A DNA stretch of 64,000 bases from Paenibacillus sp. DMB20 (GCF_000987955.1 NZ_LAZU01000025.1:372001-436000); one strand, 5' to 3'. Shown: positions 28,444 through 36,680, counted from the stretch's first letter. Made by a program: numbers and translations. Notes: generated by a model not told the origin, from the sequence alone.

Positions 28444-29436
28444 ATGACAGATCTAAAATTAGCACAAAGTTTTTCAATGATTGCGCTAAATGTACAAAGT
28501 AGTCTTTATATGACTACGGTGAAGAAAGCGGCTGTTCGTTGTATGGCAGCAGCAGTCATTTTAGAGGTTTACTTAGACAGCGCGTTTACACAAACAGAGA
28601 ATAAATTCATATTGAAAAGTGATGTACTTGACCAATCTCATACCATGCTTTACCGGGAAACTGTTTTCAAACCATTACTCAACAAAAAATCATCGGTAAC
28701 GGGTGATCTGAAATGGTGGCTGAAAGGGGCTTCAACGCTTCCTCAGAAAAAATTACTAAAGTTTGAGCACGCAATATCCGATTCTCTTAAGGCAATAGAT
28801 TTGCTTGAGGAAATCCCGAATCTGTTGGGGTGCGACTTATATTATGATTCCGCAGGCGTTGCAATCAAAGAATATCGAAGCGATATTGAGACATACTCAA
28901 GGACTACCGAGAATATTCGAGCAGAAATTCTGGAAGACGGTTCGGTAACAGAGGAGATCATTTGTATGATTTGGCTTCTTCGTGAAAGTGGATGCATGCA
29001 TGATTTTTTCTCGAGGAACGAGCTAGAAAAGGTGAACACCAGAATGAATGAATTATATCAAAGTGTTTTACTGGCAAAAGTATTGTTTCCAATTCAAATC
29101 CATCACGGGATTGAAATAGCAATCAAACAATTCTTGCATATGAAGAAAAGGTTTGTGAAGACAGCTGTGGGCAGCACCATCAACTTTTTTTTCCCCATGC
29201 TTGAGCGCTCGCAAGCTGTATTTATTGAAACCGAAGCTTGGTTCTCCAATTCCAATAAAAGATTGAACGATGTAATTTCACGGTTAGAGTCCTATGGCCA
29301 TAAGGTTAAAGTGTTAGAGAAAGGACCGATATCGACCATAAAAATAGATAATTTGGTTTACGAAGCGGTCCCGCATGTTGTTTACATGAGGGTGCCAATT
29401 CAAGGTGTGCGTTTACTTCCGAAACGCCCAATTTAA
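28444..29436 (+). CDS. Hypothetical protein, 330 aa, cotranscribed with a MerR-type gene
   Basis: I do not recognise the family. The protein is largely helical and soluble, with no signal peptide and no confident membrane segment. An alanine/valine-rich helix (AAVRCMAAAVILEVYLDSAF) near residue 45 resembles a packing core. The end is basic (GVRLLPKRPI). AT-rich codon use matches the surrounding block and differs from the genes on either side. ATG 28444 follows AGGGGTGG. A MerR-type DNA-binding protein starts 15 bases after the stop, so the two are probably one operon and the small protein may autoregulate it. Confidence 0.7.
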   Translation: MTDLKLAQSFSMIALNVQSSLYMTTVKKAAVRCMAAAVILEVYLDSAFTQTENKFILKSDVLDQSHTMLYRETVFKPLLNKKSSVTGDLKWWLKGASTLPQKKLLKFEHAISDSLKAIDLLEEIPNLLGCDLYYDSAGVAIKEYRSDIETYSRTTENIRAEILEDGSVTEEIICMIWLLRESGCMHDFFSRNELEKVNTRMNELYQSVLLAKVLFPIQIHHGIEIAIKQFLHMKKRFVKTAVGSTINFFFPMLERSQAVFIETEAWFSNSNKRLNDVISRLESYGHKVKVLEKGPISTIKIDNLVYEAVPHVVYMRVPIQGVRLLPKRPI

Positions 29437-29451
29437 AGGAGTTGGGTAATC

Positions 29452-29718
29452 ATGTCCAGACAACGTTCCATGGAGACCATATTGACCTCTGAGTTCGTAT
29501 CCATAGGAGAATTAGTGCGGCTTACGAATGCTCGCTACAGTACGCTGAAATTTTACACGGAAGAAGGCATGCTGCCTTTTGAACAGGCTGAAGAGAATCT
29601 GACACGCAGATACAAAAGAGAGGAAACCGTAGCACGCATTCTTTTGATTAAAGAACTGAAAACAAGTGGATTAACGATCCAGCAAATTAAAGATGCTCTA
29701 AACAGACTGACCCCGTAG
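29452..29718 (+). CDS. Short MerR family DNA-binding protein
   Basis: An 88-aa protein consisting almost only of a MerR winged helix-turn-helix: FVSIGELVRLTNARYSTLKF, followed by YTEEGMLPFEQAEENLTRRY and a second helical pair ending in LTIQQIKDALNRL. No C-terminal effector or long dimerisation helix is present, so it resembles stand-alone MerR-type DNA binders rather than metal or drug sensors. GGAGTTGGG lies upstream of the ATG. It follows the 330-aa unknown gene by 15 bases. Confidence 0.86.
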   Translation: MSRQRSMETILTSEFVSIGELVRLTNARYSTLKFYTEEGMLPFEQAEENLTRRYKREETVARILLIKELKTSGLTIQQIKDALNRLTP

Positions 29719-29731
29719 CGTGAGACAAATC

Positions 29732-29795
29732 AAAACACCTTCAAGAGAATTCAACCATGTCGTAAGATATGGAGATAACCTTGGAGGTGTTTTTT
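29732..29795 (+). terminator. Long-loop hairpin with T-run, possibly an IS end
   Basis: Fourteen bases AAAACACCTTCAAG (29732-29745) pair with CTTGGAGGTGTTTT (29780-29793, one G-T), followed by a T-run. It could terminate the MerR operon. It directly precedes an orfA-like reading frame, so it may instead be part of an IS3-type element's upstream end, where such a hairpin limits transcription into the element. Confidence 0.6.
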
Positions 29796-29922
29796 GCGGC
29801 AACTAGAGTCAGTTATCCGGTAGAAACGATAATGAAGGCTGCAAAGGAACTAACGGACACCGCATTGAAATTTGGCGCAGCGATTTTCTTTGGACGGTTT
29901 CGACGCTTGATCGAGTTCACTT
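29796..29922 (+). pseudogene. IS3-family orfA remnant (5' end only)
   Basis: The frame begins AATRVSYPVETIMKAAKEL, resembling the opening of IS150-type OrfA proteins in Bacillales (ATRVSYPVEVKxKA). GGAGG at 29783 lies upstream. After about 17 residues the similarity ends and the frame closes at 29922 without the expected helix-turn-helix or OrfB. I therefore read it as a truncated insertion sequence. Confidence is limited by the short length. Confidence 0.42.
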
Positions 29923-29925
29923 AGC

Positions 29926-30007
29926 TTACGTTAAAATAGGTCCGCCTCCCACATGCAGAACGGTTCCGGTCACGAAACCATTCTGAAGCAGGTAGAGCAC
30001 GCTTTGA
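29926..30007 (-). pseudogene. Short-chain dehydrogenase, C-terminal remnant
   Basis: The minus strand reads RALYLLQNGFVTGTVLHVGG, then GPILT and a stop. This is the conserved last turn of SDR enzymes (L-x-x-N-x-[FY]-V-T-G-x-V-L-x-V-D-G-G). Upstream the frame collides with the M23 peptidase gene end, so only about 27 residues survive. The rest was lost by deletion or insertion. Confidence 0.66.
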
Positions 30008-30868
30008 TTACTTTAAAGGAATATTTTTTGGTTCTATAATGGTATCTTTTTTCGGCATGAGGTCACCATTTATATCTTTAAAAAATAAAGGTAGGCCTTC
30101 TGCTAAGACAGGATGTATAACTTTAGTTGGATCTTGTCTTTGATGATGAATATGTAAATGAGGTTCTGAGGTTGAACCGCTATTTCCAACTCTTCCTATG
30201 ACATCTCCTTGCTTTACATGATCTCCCACTTCAACAGTGACACTATCTTTTTTTAAATGGTTAAGTAAAAGGTAAGTGCCTGTTTCTTTTATTTTTATAT
30301 ACACATGATTTCCTTCCATTGAAATAAAGTTTTCTGATCCTGGCGTAATGTCAGCTTCATTATCAGAAACAGCAATTACTATTCCTGAAACCGGTGAATG
30401 AATTTCTTTATCCCATATTCCGTAGTCTTCATTACTATCACTATTAATATTATGCGGCTCCATTACTAAATCATATGCCCATCTCTCAGATGACCATGTT
30501 GCATGAGGTAAATTATCTTTAACACTATCACCTCCCCAACCAACAACGGTTTTTTCAGCTAAAGGCCAACTTACCGTTATAGATGGTTGAGCACGTGTAA
30601 TAGTGTTTGGATAAGCATAAGGAATAATATTCATAGTCATTAATATTGGAAAGATTAATGCTATGTTTAACATTACATTAGTAAACAACTTTAAACTTCT
30701 TTTCTTTTTAACAATTAAAATGATAAACATGACCAAATTAATTAATAATCCCAGTACTCCTATGATAGGTAAAACTAATTTGAGGATTGCCCATGAATAC
30801 GCACCAAATATACCACCAATAAAAAAACACTTATCCACAATAATAAAGTGAACCCTATTAACACACAA
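30008..30868 (-). CDS. Membrane M23 family metallopeptidase (N-terminus probably frameshifted)
   Basis: A 286-aa frame with two membrane segments (about 25-50 and 62-80) and an extracytoplasmic LytM/M23 domain. The domain has RWAYDLVMEP (metal-ligand region), HSPVSGIVIAV, GNHVYIK, GDVIGRVGNSGSTSEPHLHI. The HxH end supplies zinc and catalytic histidines. Such enzymes cut peptide cross-links. The annotated N-terminus looks wrong: the next frame upstream (from about 30891) encodes RKIGYPNCVLIGF and LLLWISVFLLVVYLVRI, a natural membrane start preceded by a GGAGG-rich site. It joins the main frame near AYSWAILKL if one base were added. The gene is much more AT-rich than its neighbours. Confidence 0.8.
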   Translation of the reverse strand: MCVNRVHFIIVDKCFFIGGIFGAYSWAILKLVLPIIGVLGLLINLVMFIILIVKKKRSLKLFTNVMLNIALIFPILMTMNIIPYAYPNTITRAQPSITVSWPLAEKTVVGWGGDSVKDNLPHATWSSERWAYDLVMEPHNINSDSNEDYGIWDKEIHSPVSGIVIAVSDNEADITPGSENFISMEGNHVYIKIKETGTYLLLNHLKKDSVTVEVGDHVKQGDVIGRVGNSGSTSEPHLHIHHQRQDPTKVIHPVLAEGLPLFFKDINGDLMPKKDTIIEPKNIPLK

Positions 30869-31068
30869 TTTGGATAACCAATTTTTCGCAATAATTTATT
30901 AAAAATAAACTCCTCCTCCTCATTCTTAAATCAATCCGTTCATTTATTGCAAAACAATAAGAACCACCTTCATTAATTTTAACAATCTCAGGATAAAATT
31001 TCCGCACTACTTCAGGTGTAGATTCAGAACGTTCTATCTAAAGGTAAAAAGGGAATCAGCGTTAAACA

Positions 31069-31108
31069 AAAAACAACGTCACTACGTTATCGTTGTGACG
31101 TTGTTTTT
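31069..31108 (-). terminator. Terminator of the two-component operon
   Basis: A perfect 14-bp stem AAAAACAACGTCAC/GTGACGTTGTTTTT with a 12-nt loop has A/T runs on both sides, so it can work in either direction. It lies 58 bases after the response regulator stop. The remaining bases between 30869 and 31165 hold no recognisable gene. Confidence 0.85.
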
Positions 31109-31165
31109 AGTCTGTTAATCCCCATCAGCAAAGCGGCAGAGAAGCTTTATCGATATTTTACGCCT

Positions 31166-31795
31166 TCATGGCTCATCATACAGCCGCTCCAGCAACCCCA
31201 GCTCGTAGGCTTTGGCTACCGCGCCGACCCTCGTCTTCACGTCGAGCTTCCGGTTAATGGCCGCCATGTGGTATTCAACCGTCCGCTGGCTGATCGCGAG
31301 CTCCGCTGCAATTTCCTTGTTCGTCTGCTCCAGCGCGATTCGTTTCAACACTTCCCGCTCCGTCGGGGTCAGTTGGTCGGCTCTTAACGAGGCATTCATC
31401 CGTTCCGACACGAGCCGGTGACCGAGCATGCTCTGCCGTATGGCATTCATGATTTGCGGGTAGGTCGCCTGTTTGGACAGATAGGCATGCACGCCGATCT
31501 CGTAGGCTTTATGTACATATTCGTCATAGACATATCCCGAGAGCACGATCAGCTTGACCGCCGTACCGTAAGTCCGCTTTAATTCCGTTAACACCTCGAA
31601 CCCGTTCATGCCCGGCATGGACACGTCGATAACGGCGACGTCCGGCTTGAGCAGGCCGATTTGCGATAGCAGCTCCCGGGGATCGCTGAACGTCCCGGCT
31701 ACAACAATGTCGGACTCCCGATCAAGCCGACTCTTCAATCCTTCCATGACCAGCGGATGATCATCCAGCAACAGGACCTTGATGGGCTGCTTCAT
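31166..31795 (-). CDS. NarL/LuxR-type response regulator (ComA-like)
   Basis: A 209-aa regulator. The receiver domain (1-120) has KVLLLDDHPLVMEGL, phosphoacceptor Asp in DVAVIDVSMPGMNGFEV, and YLSKQATYPQI. The C-terminal GerE/LuxR HTH (about 145-205) has LTPTEREVLKRIALEQTNKE and IAAELAISQRTVEYHM. The frame is open further upstream, but ATG 31795 follows AGGAGG and the receiver starts there. It begins eight bases after the kinase stop, so they form one operon. The match to ComA rests on architecture and kinase partner. Confidence 0.92.
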   Translation of the reverse strand: MKQPIKVLLLDDHPLVMEGLKSRLDRESDIVVAGTFSDPRELLSQIGLLKPDVAVIDVSMPGMNGFEVLTELKRTYGTAVKLIVLSGYVYDEYVHKAYEIGVHAYLSKQATYPQIMNAIRQSMLGHRLVSERMNASLRADQLTPTEREVLKRIALEQTNKEIAAELAISQRTVEYHMAAINRKLDVKTRVGAVAKAYELGLLERLYDEP

Positions 31796-31802
31796 GCTTC
31801 TT

Positions 31803-34034
31803 TCAACCTCCTTGCTTCGGCAGCCGAATGCGGACGGTCGTTCCGCGTCCCGGTGCCGAGTCAATGTCGATGCTCCCCCCGAATTGGGCAATCTGACTGC
31901 CTATCGTGGCGAGACCGAATCCACGTCCGCCAGCGGCGGCCGGGTCTATTCCGATGCCGTCATCCTGAATATGCCCGTGGATCTCGTCAAACGTTTCCCA
32001 TAACCGGATCGTTAATTTATCCGCCTTGGCGTGCTTGGCCGCATTCGTTGCCAGTTCCCGCACGATTCGAAACAATGCGATTTTGTACAGCGGGGAAAGC
32101 GTCTCCGGCAGTTCGTTTGCAAGTTCGGCGGCCGGCCCGCCATTTTCTTTCAGCGTACGAATCAGCCAACGCAGGGCGTCGGCCAGTCCCGCTTGATCGA
32201 CGATGTGCGGGTATAGGTCATCGCACAGCAGACGGATGTCGCGCTGCGTGTCGTACAGGCATTTCAACCAGACCGCGGTCAGCCGCTTGTCGCTATGCCC
32301 CGTATCATGCAATTCTTCCAGATCACGGGTAAGGAAAATAAGATTCTGCAATATATGATCGTGCAGATAGTAGGACGTGCGAACTTGCTCCGCTTGATGG
32401 GCTTCCATCAGCCGGTATTCGGATTCCTTGCCGGGAAACGTCTCGCGCGTTTTGCGCAGCTCATCGAGCAGGGAGGCATTCGTCAGCAGGCGAACGGTTT
32501 CCTGTCTCACTTTGATGATCAGGCCCAGCTCCTCCGGGGTGAACTCGGTTTGATTGATTTTGGGACCCAAGCCCAAATACCCGATGATCGGCTGTCCCGG
32601 CTCCATGGCAAGATCCAGCACCTGCACGAAGTCGGGCCGTCCGGACAAAACTTCGCGCGGGATCGGCTTGCCGGTATCGACCCAATCCGCGATCCCGGCG
32701 AATTGCCCGGTTCCGTATACGACGGCATCCGCCTCGCGATTCCAGACGAAGCACAGTCCCTCGATTTCCGTTACGCTATGGACGAGATCCGCAGGCATCC
32801 GCAGCAGATCCCGGCTATTGCGGTGTTCCGCAACCCGGATGGACATTTCCAGGCGCTGCCGGTCGAAGCGATTTTCCCGCTGTTCCCGTTGGCGCTTTAA
32901 GCTGTCGATGCTGAACCGATGCAACAGCACAAGAGCGGCGAAAGCGCCGCACAATATAAGCGTTGTCATGGAAGCGCCGCTTCGGACGAGAGCTGCGCCG
33001 AGAACGGTCGCCGATCCGGCATACAAGCTGTGGATGATAAGCCGGGGAAGATAGAATCGCATGTCGACCATCTTCTGTCGTACCCATAATACCAGCACGG
33101 AAGCCGGAAAGACGATGAGGCCGGCCAACGTTATTTCCGGAGGGGCCATGTATTCTCCCCACAGCAGATCGGGCAGCGCGCACAGGAACAGAAAGGGCAG
33201 CAGGCCGAAGGTCAGCGAGGAGACGAACACGAGCAGCTTGTTTTTCTCGGCCCGGTTCATCGCTCTCCAATTGACGGCCGCTATAACGATAATGGCGACC
33301 AGCGTCCCAACCAGAGCGGCATGGATTGCGCTTCGGGTCCATCCCGGAATGGCGGCCAACGAAAAGGCGATCAGAGCAAACGTGGCAAACAATGCGGCTA
33401 ATAGCCGGTAAAGAGCCATGGCCCAACTGATCGAGCGGGGGACCGATCGGAACACGAAGGCGACAAAGAAGGCAAATAGAAGATAAGGCATCCAGCTTAC
33501 GAGCAGGGGCAAGATCAGCCCGGTTAACGCCGTTTCCGTCGAATGGACGGTGAGCAGCATCGCGGCAATGAACAGGTTTACCGCATAAAACCGTCGGATC
33601 ATATGGGATTCCGGCTTTTTGCGGTAAGCAGCCAAACCGATGACGAGCAGCGCCAGCTCCGCGCAGACGATGAATAATCCCCTGTACAAATCGGAGGCAT
33701 CCGCTTCATTCCGTACCTCGAACAAGCCGCGGCCGGAGCGATTCAACAGAAGCGTTCCCGATTGCTTGAGATAAGCCTGATCGCCGAGCTTGATCATATG
33801 GTCCGGAGGCTTGCCGTCCACCGACACGAGCCGGTCGCCGACGCGCACGTCCCATTTTGCCGCAAGACCCGTGGGATTGATCGACGATACGGTCCATGCG
33901 CCCGATTCGCCGCGGAACAGTAAACCCGTATATGGATTTTGAAACGTAGCGACGTGAATATACGCCGCCACTACTAGGTAAACAAGGGCCGATCCGTATA
34001 CGGCCCAGTTATATTTTCGCGTAATAGCGGACAA
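31803..34034 (-). CDS. ComP-like sensor histidine kinase with PDZ-like segment
   Basis: About 743 aa. One membrane helix near the N-terminus precedes an extracytoplasmic PDZ-like segment (INPTGLAAKWDVRVGDRLVS, then VDGKPP). About seven more membrane helices follow (about 120-385). After a coiled-coil linker and GAF-like region the kinase core has SYYLHDHILQNLIFLTRDLE (HisKA_3 phosphoacceptor histidine), FRIVRELATNAAKHAKA (N box) and DDGIGIDPAAAGGRGFGLAT. Bacillus ComP has the same PDZ-plus-multi-helix layout and reads the ComX pheromone. No comX or comQ is present upstream, so the signal is unknown. I prefer TTG 34034, which follows GCGGGGGGA; the frame extends to TTG 34055 without a site. 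Confidence 0.9.
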   Translation of the reverse strand: MSAITRKYNWAVYGSALVYLVVAAYIHVATFQNPYTGLLFRGESGAWTVSSINPTGLAAKWDVRVGDRLVSVDGKPPDHMIKLGDQAYLKQSGTLLLNRSGRGLFEVRNEADASDLYRGLFIVCAELALLVIGLAAYRKKPESHMIRRFYAVNLFIAAMLLTVHSTETALTGLILPLLVSWMPYLLFAFFVAFVFRSVPRSISWAMALYRLLAALFATFALIAFSLAAIPGWTRSAIHAALVGTLVAIIVIAAVNWRAMNRAEKNKLLVFVSSLTFGLLPFLFLCALPDLLWGEYMAPPEITLAGLIVFPASVLVLWVRQKMVDMRFYLPRLIIHSLYAGSATVLGAALVRSGASMTTLILCGAFAALVLLHRFSIDSLKRQREQRENRFDRQRLEMSIRVAEHRNSRDLLRMPADLVHSVTEIEGLCFVWNREADAVVYGTGQFAGIADWVDTGKPIPREVLSGRPDFVQVLDLAMEPGQPIIGYLGLGPKINQTEFTPEELGLIIKVRQETVRLLTNASLLDELRKTRETFPGKESEYRLMEAHQAEQVRTSYYLHDHILQNLIFLTRDLEELHDTGHSDKRLTAVWLKCLYDTQRDIRLLCDDLYPHIVDQAGLADALRWLIRTLKENGGPAAELANELPETLSPLYKIALFRIVRELATNAAKHAKADKLTIRLWETFDEIHGHIQDDGIGIDPAAAGGRGFGLATIGSQIAQFGGSIDIDSAPGRGTTVRIRLPKQGG

Positions 34035-34055
34035 ACTGTATCCCCCCGCTCCCAA

Positions 34056-34648
34056 TGTACCATTTTTTTAGCCGCAACTGAACGTCTTTTCGAGGGAAAT
34101 AAACGAAAAAGAATATGATAACATCAATTTTCAATTTTTTTGCGATTTGTCCCTTCGTTTTCATTTCAAACGAGCGAGCGAATCGGACATATCCGGGTCA
34201 GACAAATTGAAGAATGGACGCATTTCCGGTAAAAAGTCGACACAAAAAACTATCGCTCAGCTTTAGAATCTGCTCCTCATTATAGCTGGAATGGGGGGAG
34301 GGCGAATCCGTGTTCCACGGCGAATTTGAGGCGTGATCGCGCATGTTTTTTTGCGTGATCGCGCAGAAGTTCCGGATTAAATCAAAGGGGGAGAAGCGAG
34401 CGACTTTAATCAAAAAGACAATAAAACGCCAATGACAGACTGCGAAATCCTGAAAAGACACGGAAATTTTGCGGAAGCAAACTCTAACTCTCCGTGGATC
34501 GGCGCGAGGAGATGCTTATTCCCTCTGACTGCCGGTTTCTTTTGTTTATCGCAGAAAACCTATGTTTAGTAATCCATTGCCAGTATACTTATGTAGTGGC
34601 TGCTAGTTATTTCTAATATTTAAGCGGCCTGAAAGGAGGTGAAAATCC
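34056..34648. other. Divergent intergenic region with twin operator-like repeats
   Basis: I see no gene in these 590 bases between the ComP-like kinase and the RNA-repair operon. An 87-codon minus-strand frame (34461-34198) starts with GTG, has no ribosome site and resembles nothing known, so it is not called. The notable content is a repeated near-palindrome at 34331-34365. Promoters for both divergent units must lie here. Confidence 0.5.
34331..34365 (+). repeat. Two direct copies of near-palindromic GCGTGATCGCGCA
   Basis: GCGTGATCGCGCA occurs at 34331-34343 and again at 34353-34365, start-to-start 22 bases, about two helical turns, separated by a T-rich spacer. Each copy is an almost perfect dyad (GCGTGATC-GCGC). 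Two same-face dyads in a divergent regulatory region are typical of operator pairs bound by cooperating dimers. Confidence 0.6.
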
Positions 34649-35608
34649 ATGGGCACAATTCACATGCTGGCCGGCATTCCGGGCAGCGGCAAGAGCCATT
34701 ACGCCAAAGAATTATGCAAGCGGGAAAGAGCCGTCCTTGTGGCTACGGACTCCATCCGGGAACGGTTATTTGGAAGCGAAGCCAAGCAGAAAAACACGTA
34801 TCTGGTATTCGATGAAGCTTTTGCGGAAATAGGGCATGCTTTGCAATCCGGGAGGAACGTCGTATTTGACGCCACGAATGTCGGCCGGGACCGGCGCTTG
34901 CAGTTTTTGAAAAGATTTAGCGATGTCCCGGTGGAGTGCCATGCTTGCATTACTCCCTATGAAACGGCAAGGGAACGGATCCAAGCGAGAAAACGCAGGA
35001 TCGATGACAAGGTGCTGACGAAATATGCCAAAAATTTCGAGTTTCCCGTTCTGGGTGAAGGCTTTGACGCCTTGCATATCGTGCACACGCCTACGGAGAC
35101 GAGACTGGAAAGAGCCGGGCTGGAGCGGCTTCTTGCCGGCAAACCGGATCATGATGAGCTTTTTGGTCATTTGTCCGAATCCCCTTATTTCCAAGTGATG
35201 CTGGGTTACGATCAGGAGAATCCCTATCATTCCAAAACTTTGTCCGAGCATACCCATGCCGTTCTGGAATACATCCAAACGTTTTATGAAGGGGAGCATC
35301 TGCTGGAGATGCAGCTGGCGGCTTTGTTTCATGATGCGGGCAAACCGTTCTGCAAGGTATGGAAGCCGAGCCGGGGGCATTATTCGTATTACGGGCACGA
35401 GCATGTATCTGCGAACATAGCCTGCCATGTTCTTAAAGAAATGGAATACGGCGATGATTTTGTTCTGCATGTCGTCGATATGGTGAGCTTCCATATGGAG
35501 ATTTTGCACGGAGGGGACGCGGGAGCGTCCAAAATCTATCATTTGCTGGGCGAGCATCGGCTTGCCGAACTGTATTTCTTCGCGGAAGCGGATACTTTCG
35601 CAAAATAA
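34649..35608 (+). CDS. P-loop kinase-HD fusion, probable RNA end-healing enzyme
   Basis: A 319-aa protein. Residues 1-150 form a polynucleotide-kinase-like P-loop domain: MLAGIPGSGKSHYAKE (Walker A), DSIRERLFG, and VVFDATNVGRDRRLQFL, the substrate-binding DATN motif shared with T4 Pnkp. Residues about 185-319 form an HD phosphohydrolase domain: TLSEHTHAVLEYI, AALFHDAGKP (HD pair), YYGHEHVSANIA and DMVSFHM. A 5'-kinase joined to a phosphatase fits healing of broken RNA ends, and an RNA ligase follows after 12 bases. The domain order (kinase first) is the reverse of the HD-Pnk enzyme described from Runella. GAAAGGAGGTG precedes the ATG. Confidence 0.87.
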   Translation: MGTIHMLAGIPGSGKSHYAKELCKRERAVLVATDSIRERLFGSEAKQKNTYLVFDEAFAEIGHALQSGRNVVFDATNVGRDRRLQFLKRFSDVPVECHACITPYETARERIQARKRRIDDKVLTKYAKNFEFPVLGEGFDALHIVHTPTETRLERAGLERLLAGKPDHDELFGHLSESPYFQVMLGYDQENPYHSKTLSEHTHAVLEYIQTFYEGEHLLEMQLAALFHDAGKPFCKVWKPSRGHYSYYGHEHVSANIACHVLKEMEYGDDFVLHVVDMVSFHMEILHGGDAGASKIYHLLGEHRLAELYFFAEADTFAK

Positions 35609-35620
35609 AGAGGTGACACC

Positions 35621-36259
35621 ATGAAAATAAAATATCCGAAAACGATGCACCTGCCTTGGTCCAGAAGTTACACGGACGATGATAAAATTTTGCGGAACAC
35701 GGATCATTTCGCAGGGCAGGAGGTCGTCATTACCGAGAAAATGGACGGGGAGAACACGACGATGTATCGCGAGTTTATTCACGCAAGGTCGCTTGACAGC
35801 AAGGACCATTCCTCGCGTCATTACGTCAAAACGCTCCATGGCGGGATCAGGCATCTCATTCCGGAAGGGTACCGGCTGTGCGGGGAAAACGTGTATGCCA
35901 AACATTCGCTCTTCTATTCGTCCCTGCCGAGCTATTTCATGCTTTTCTCCATATGGAACGACCAGAATGTTTGCCTTTCTTGGGAGGAAACGGAGGAGTG
36001 GGCGGCCCGATTGAACCTTGCTCTCGTTCCCGTGTTATATCGCGGAATTTGGAGCGAGGAAGCCGCAAGGCAATGTTACACGAAGCAGTCCCGCTGCGGG
36101 GGCGAGCAGGAAGGTTATGTCGTCCGGCTGGTTTCGGCTTTTCCCTATGAGGATTTCAAGCGCTCCGTCGCCAAATTCGTCCGGAAGAACCACGTGCAAA
36201 CCGATGAGCATTGGCTGAGCAAACCGGTCGAGCCCAATGGCTTAGCGCGCGCCGATTGA
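35621..36259 (+). CDS. RNA ligase family protein (Rnl2-like)
   Basis: A 212-aa nucleotidyltransferase-fold ligase. Motif I is ITEKMDGENTTMY with the AMP-accepting Lys40. RLCGENVYAKHS resembles motif III, EGYVVRLV is motif IV, and AKFVRKNHVQT is motif V. No C-terminal OB or extension domain is present, so it is a minimal ligase like those found beside bacterial kinase-phosphatase fusions. It would seal the 5'-phosphate/3'-OH ends made by the upstream kinase-HD protein. The ATG follows AGAGGTGAC at good spacing. Confidence 0.9.
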   Translation: MKIKYPKTMHLPWSRSYTDDDKILRNTDHFAGQEVVITEKMDGENTTMYREFIHARSLDSKDHSSRHYVKTLHGGIRHLIPEGYRLCGENVYAKHSLFYSSLPSYFMLFSIWNDQNVCLSWEETEEWAARLNLALVPVLYRGIWSEEAARQCYTKQSRCGGEQEGYVVRLVSAFPYEDFKRSVAKFVRKNHVQTDEHWLSKPVEPNGLARAD

Positions 36260-36680
36260 AAGATTAAAGGAGTTAAATATTTTTTTTCATCAGGATGAGA
36301 ATAACCAAAAGATGAGGAGGGGTTATCATGTGATATGCGAAAGTTTTTCCGCTGATTCTGTTTCATTTGATCTGTAGGGGGGAAATCGTGAATAGTGACA
36401 ATAGACTAGCCTGTTTAGGCCAAAAGAATCGTTTCGCAGGCTCCGGCTCAACTAAAATTGATAATACATACGGCAAGGCTTTATACTGTCAATGTAATCA
36501 GGCTATGGAATCCCTTCCTTCTATTCATCTACTAATGGACAATAGGGAATCCGATTTCCTGATTTTTTTGTTTCTAACATAATCCATGTACGTTTTCTTG
36601 CAAAATGATGAATGGGAGAATGTTGCCTTAAGGCGATGTCTGACCAGAAAAATGAACGTTGAATTTGGAGGGAACGATCG
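36260..36680 (+). other. Intergenic region with a possible 64-aa ORF and terminator
   Basis: A GTG at 36388 after AGGGGGGAA opens a 64-codon frame to 36582 (three cysteines, no known domain). It runs through a probable terminator (GGGAAT/ATTTCC stem followed by seven T, about 36544-36569), so I doubt it. Another strong site (GAGGAGGGG, 36314-36322) is followed by ATG immediately joined to TGA, or by a GTG with 15 codons. These may be remains of a lost gene. Confidence 0.35.

Noticed and set aside
31803..34034. Assigning the kinase as comP by name
   Set aside because: Architecture fits, but without comX/comQ or an alignment the gene symbol would be over-claiming.
34198..34461. 87-codon minus-strand frame upstream of the ComP-like kinase, considered as a ComX-like pheromone gene
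   Set aside because: GTG start without ribosome site, too long for ComX, no conserved C-terminal tryptophan region, and no isoprenyl transferase next to it.
34766..35905. 379-codon minus-strand frame
   Set aside because: Antisense shadow of the kinase-HD and ligase genes, which have clear motifs and ribosome sites on the plus strand.
36388..36582. 64-aa ORF with a good ribosome site
   Set aside because: It ends inside a probable terminator and shows no domain, so it is mentioned only as a possibility in the intergenic entry.
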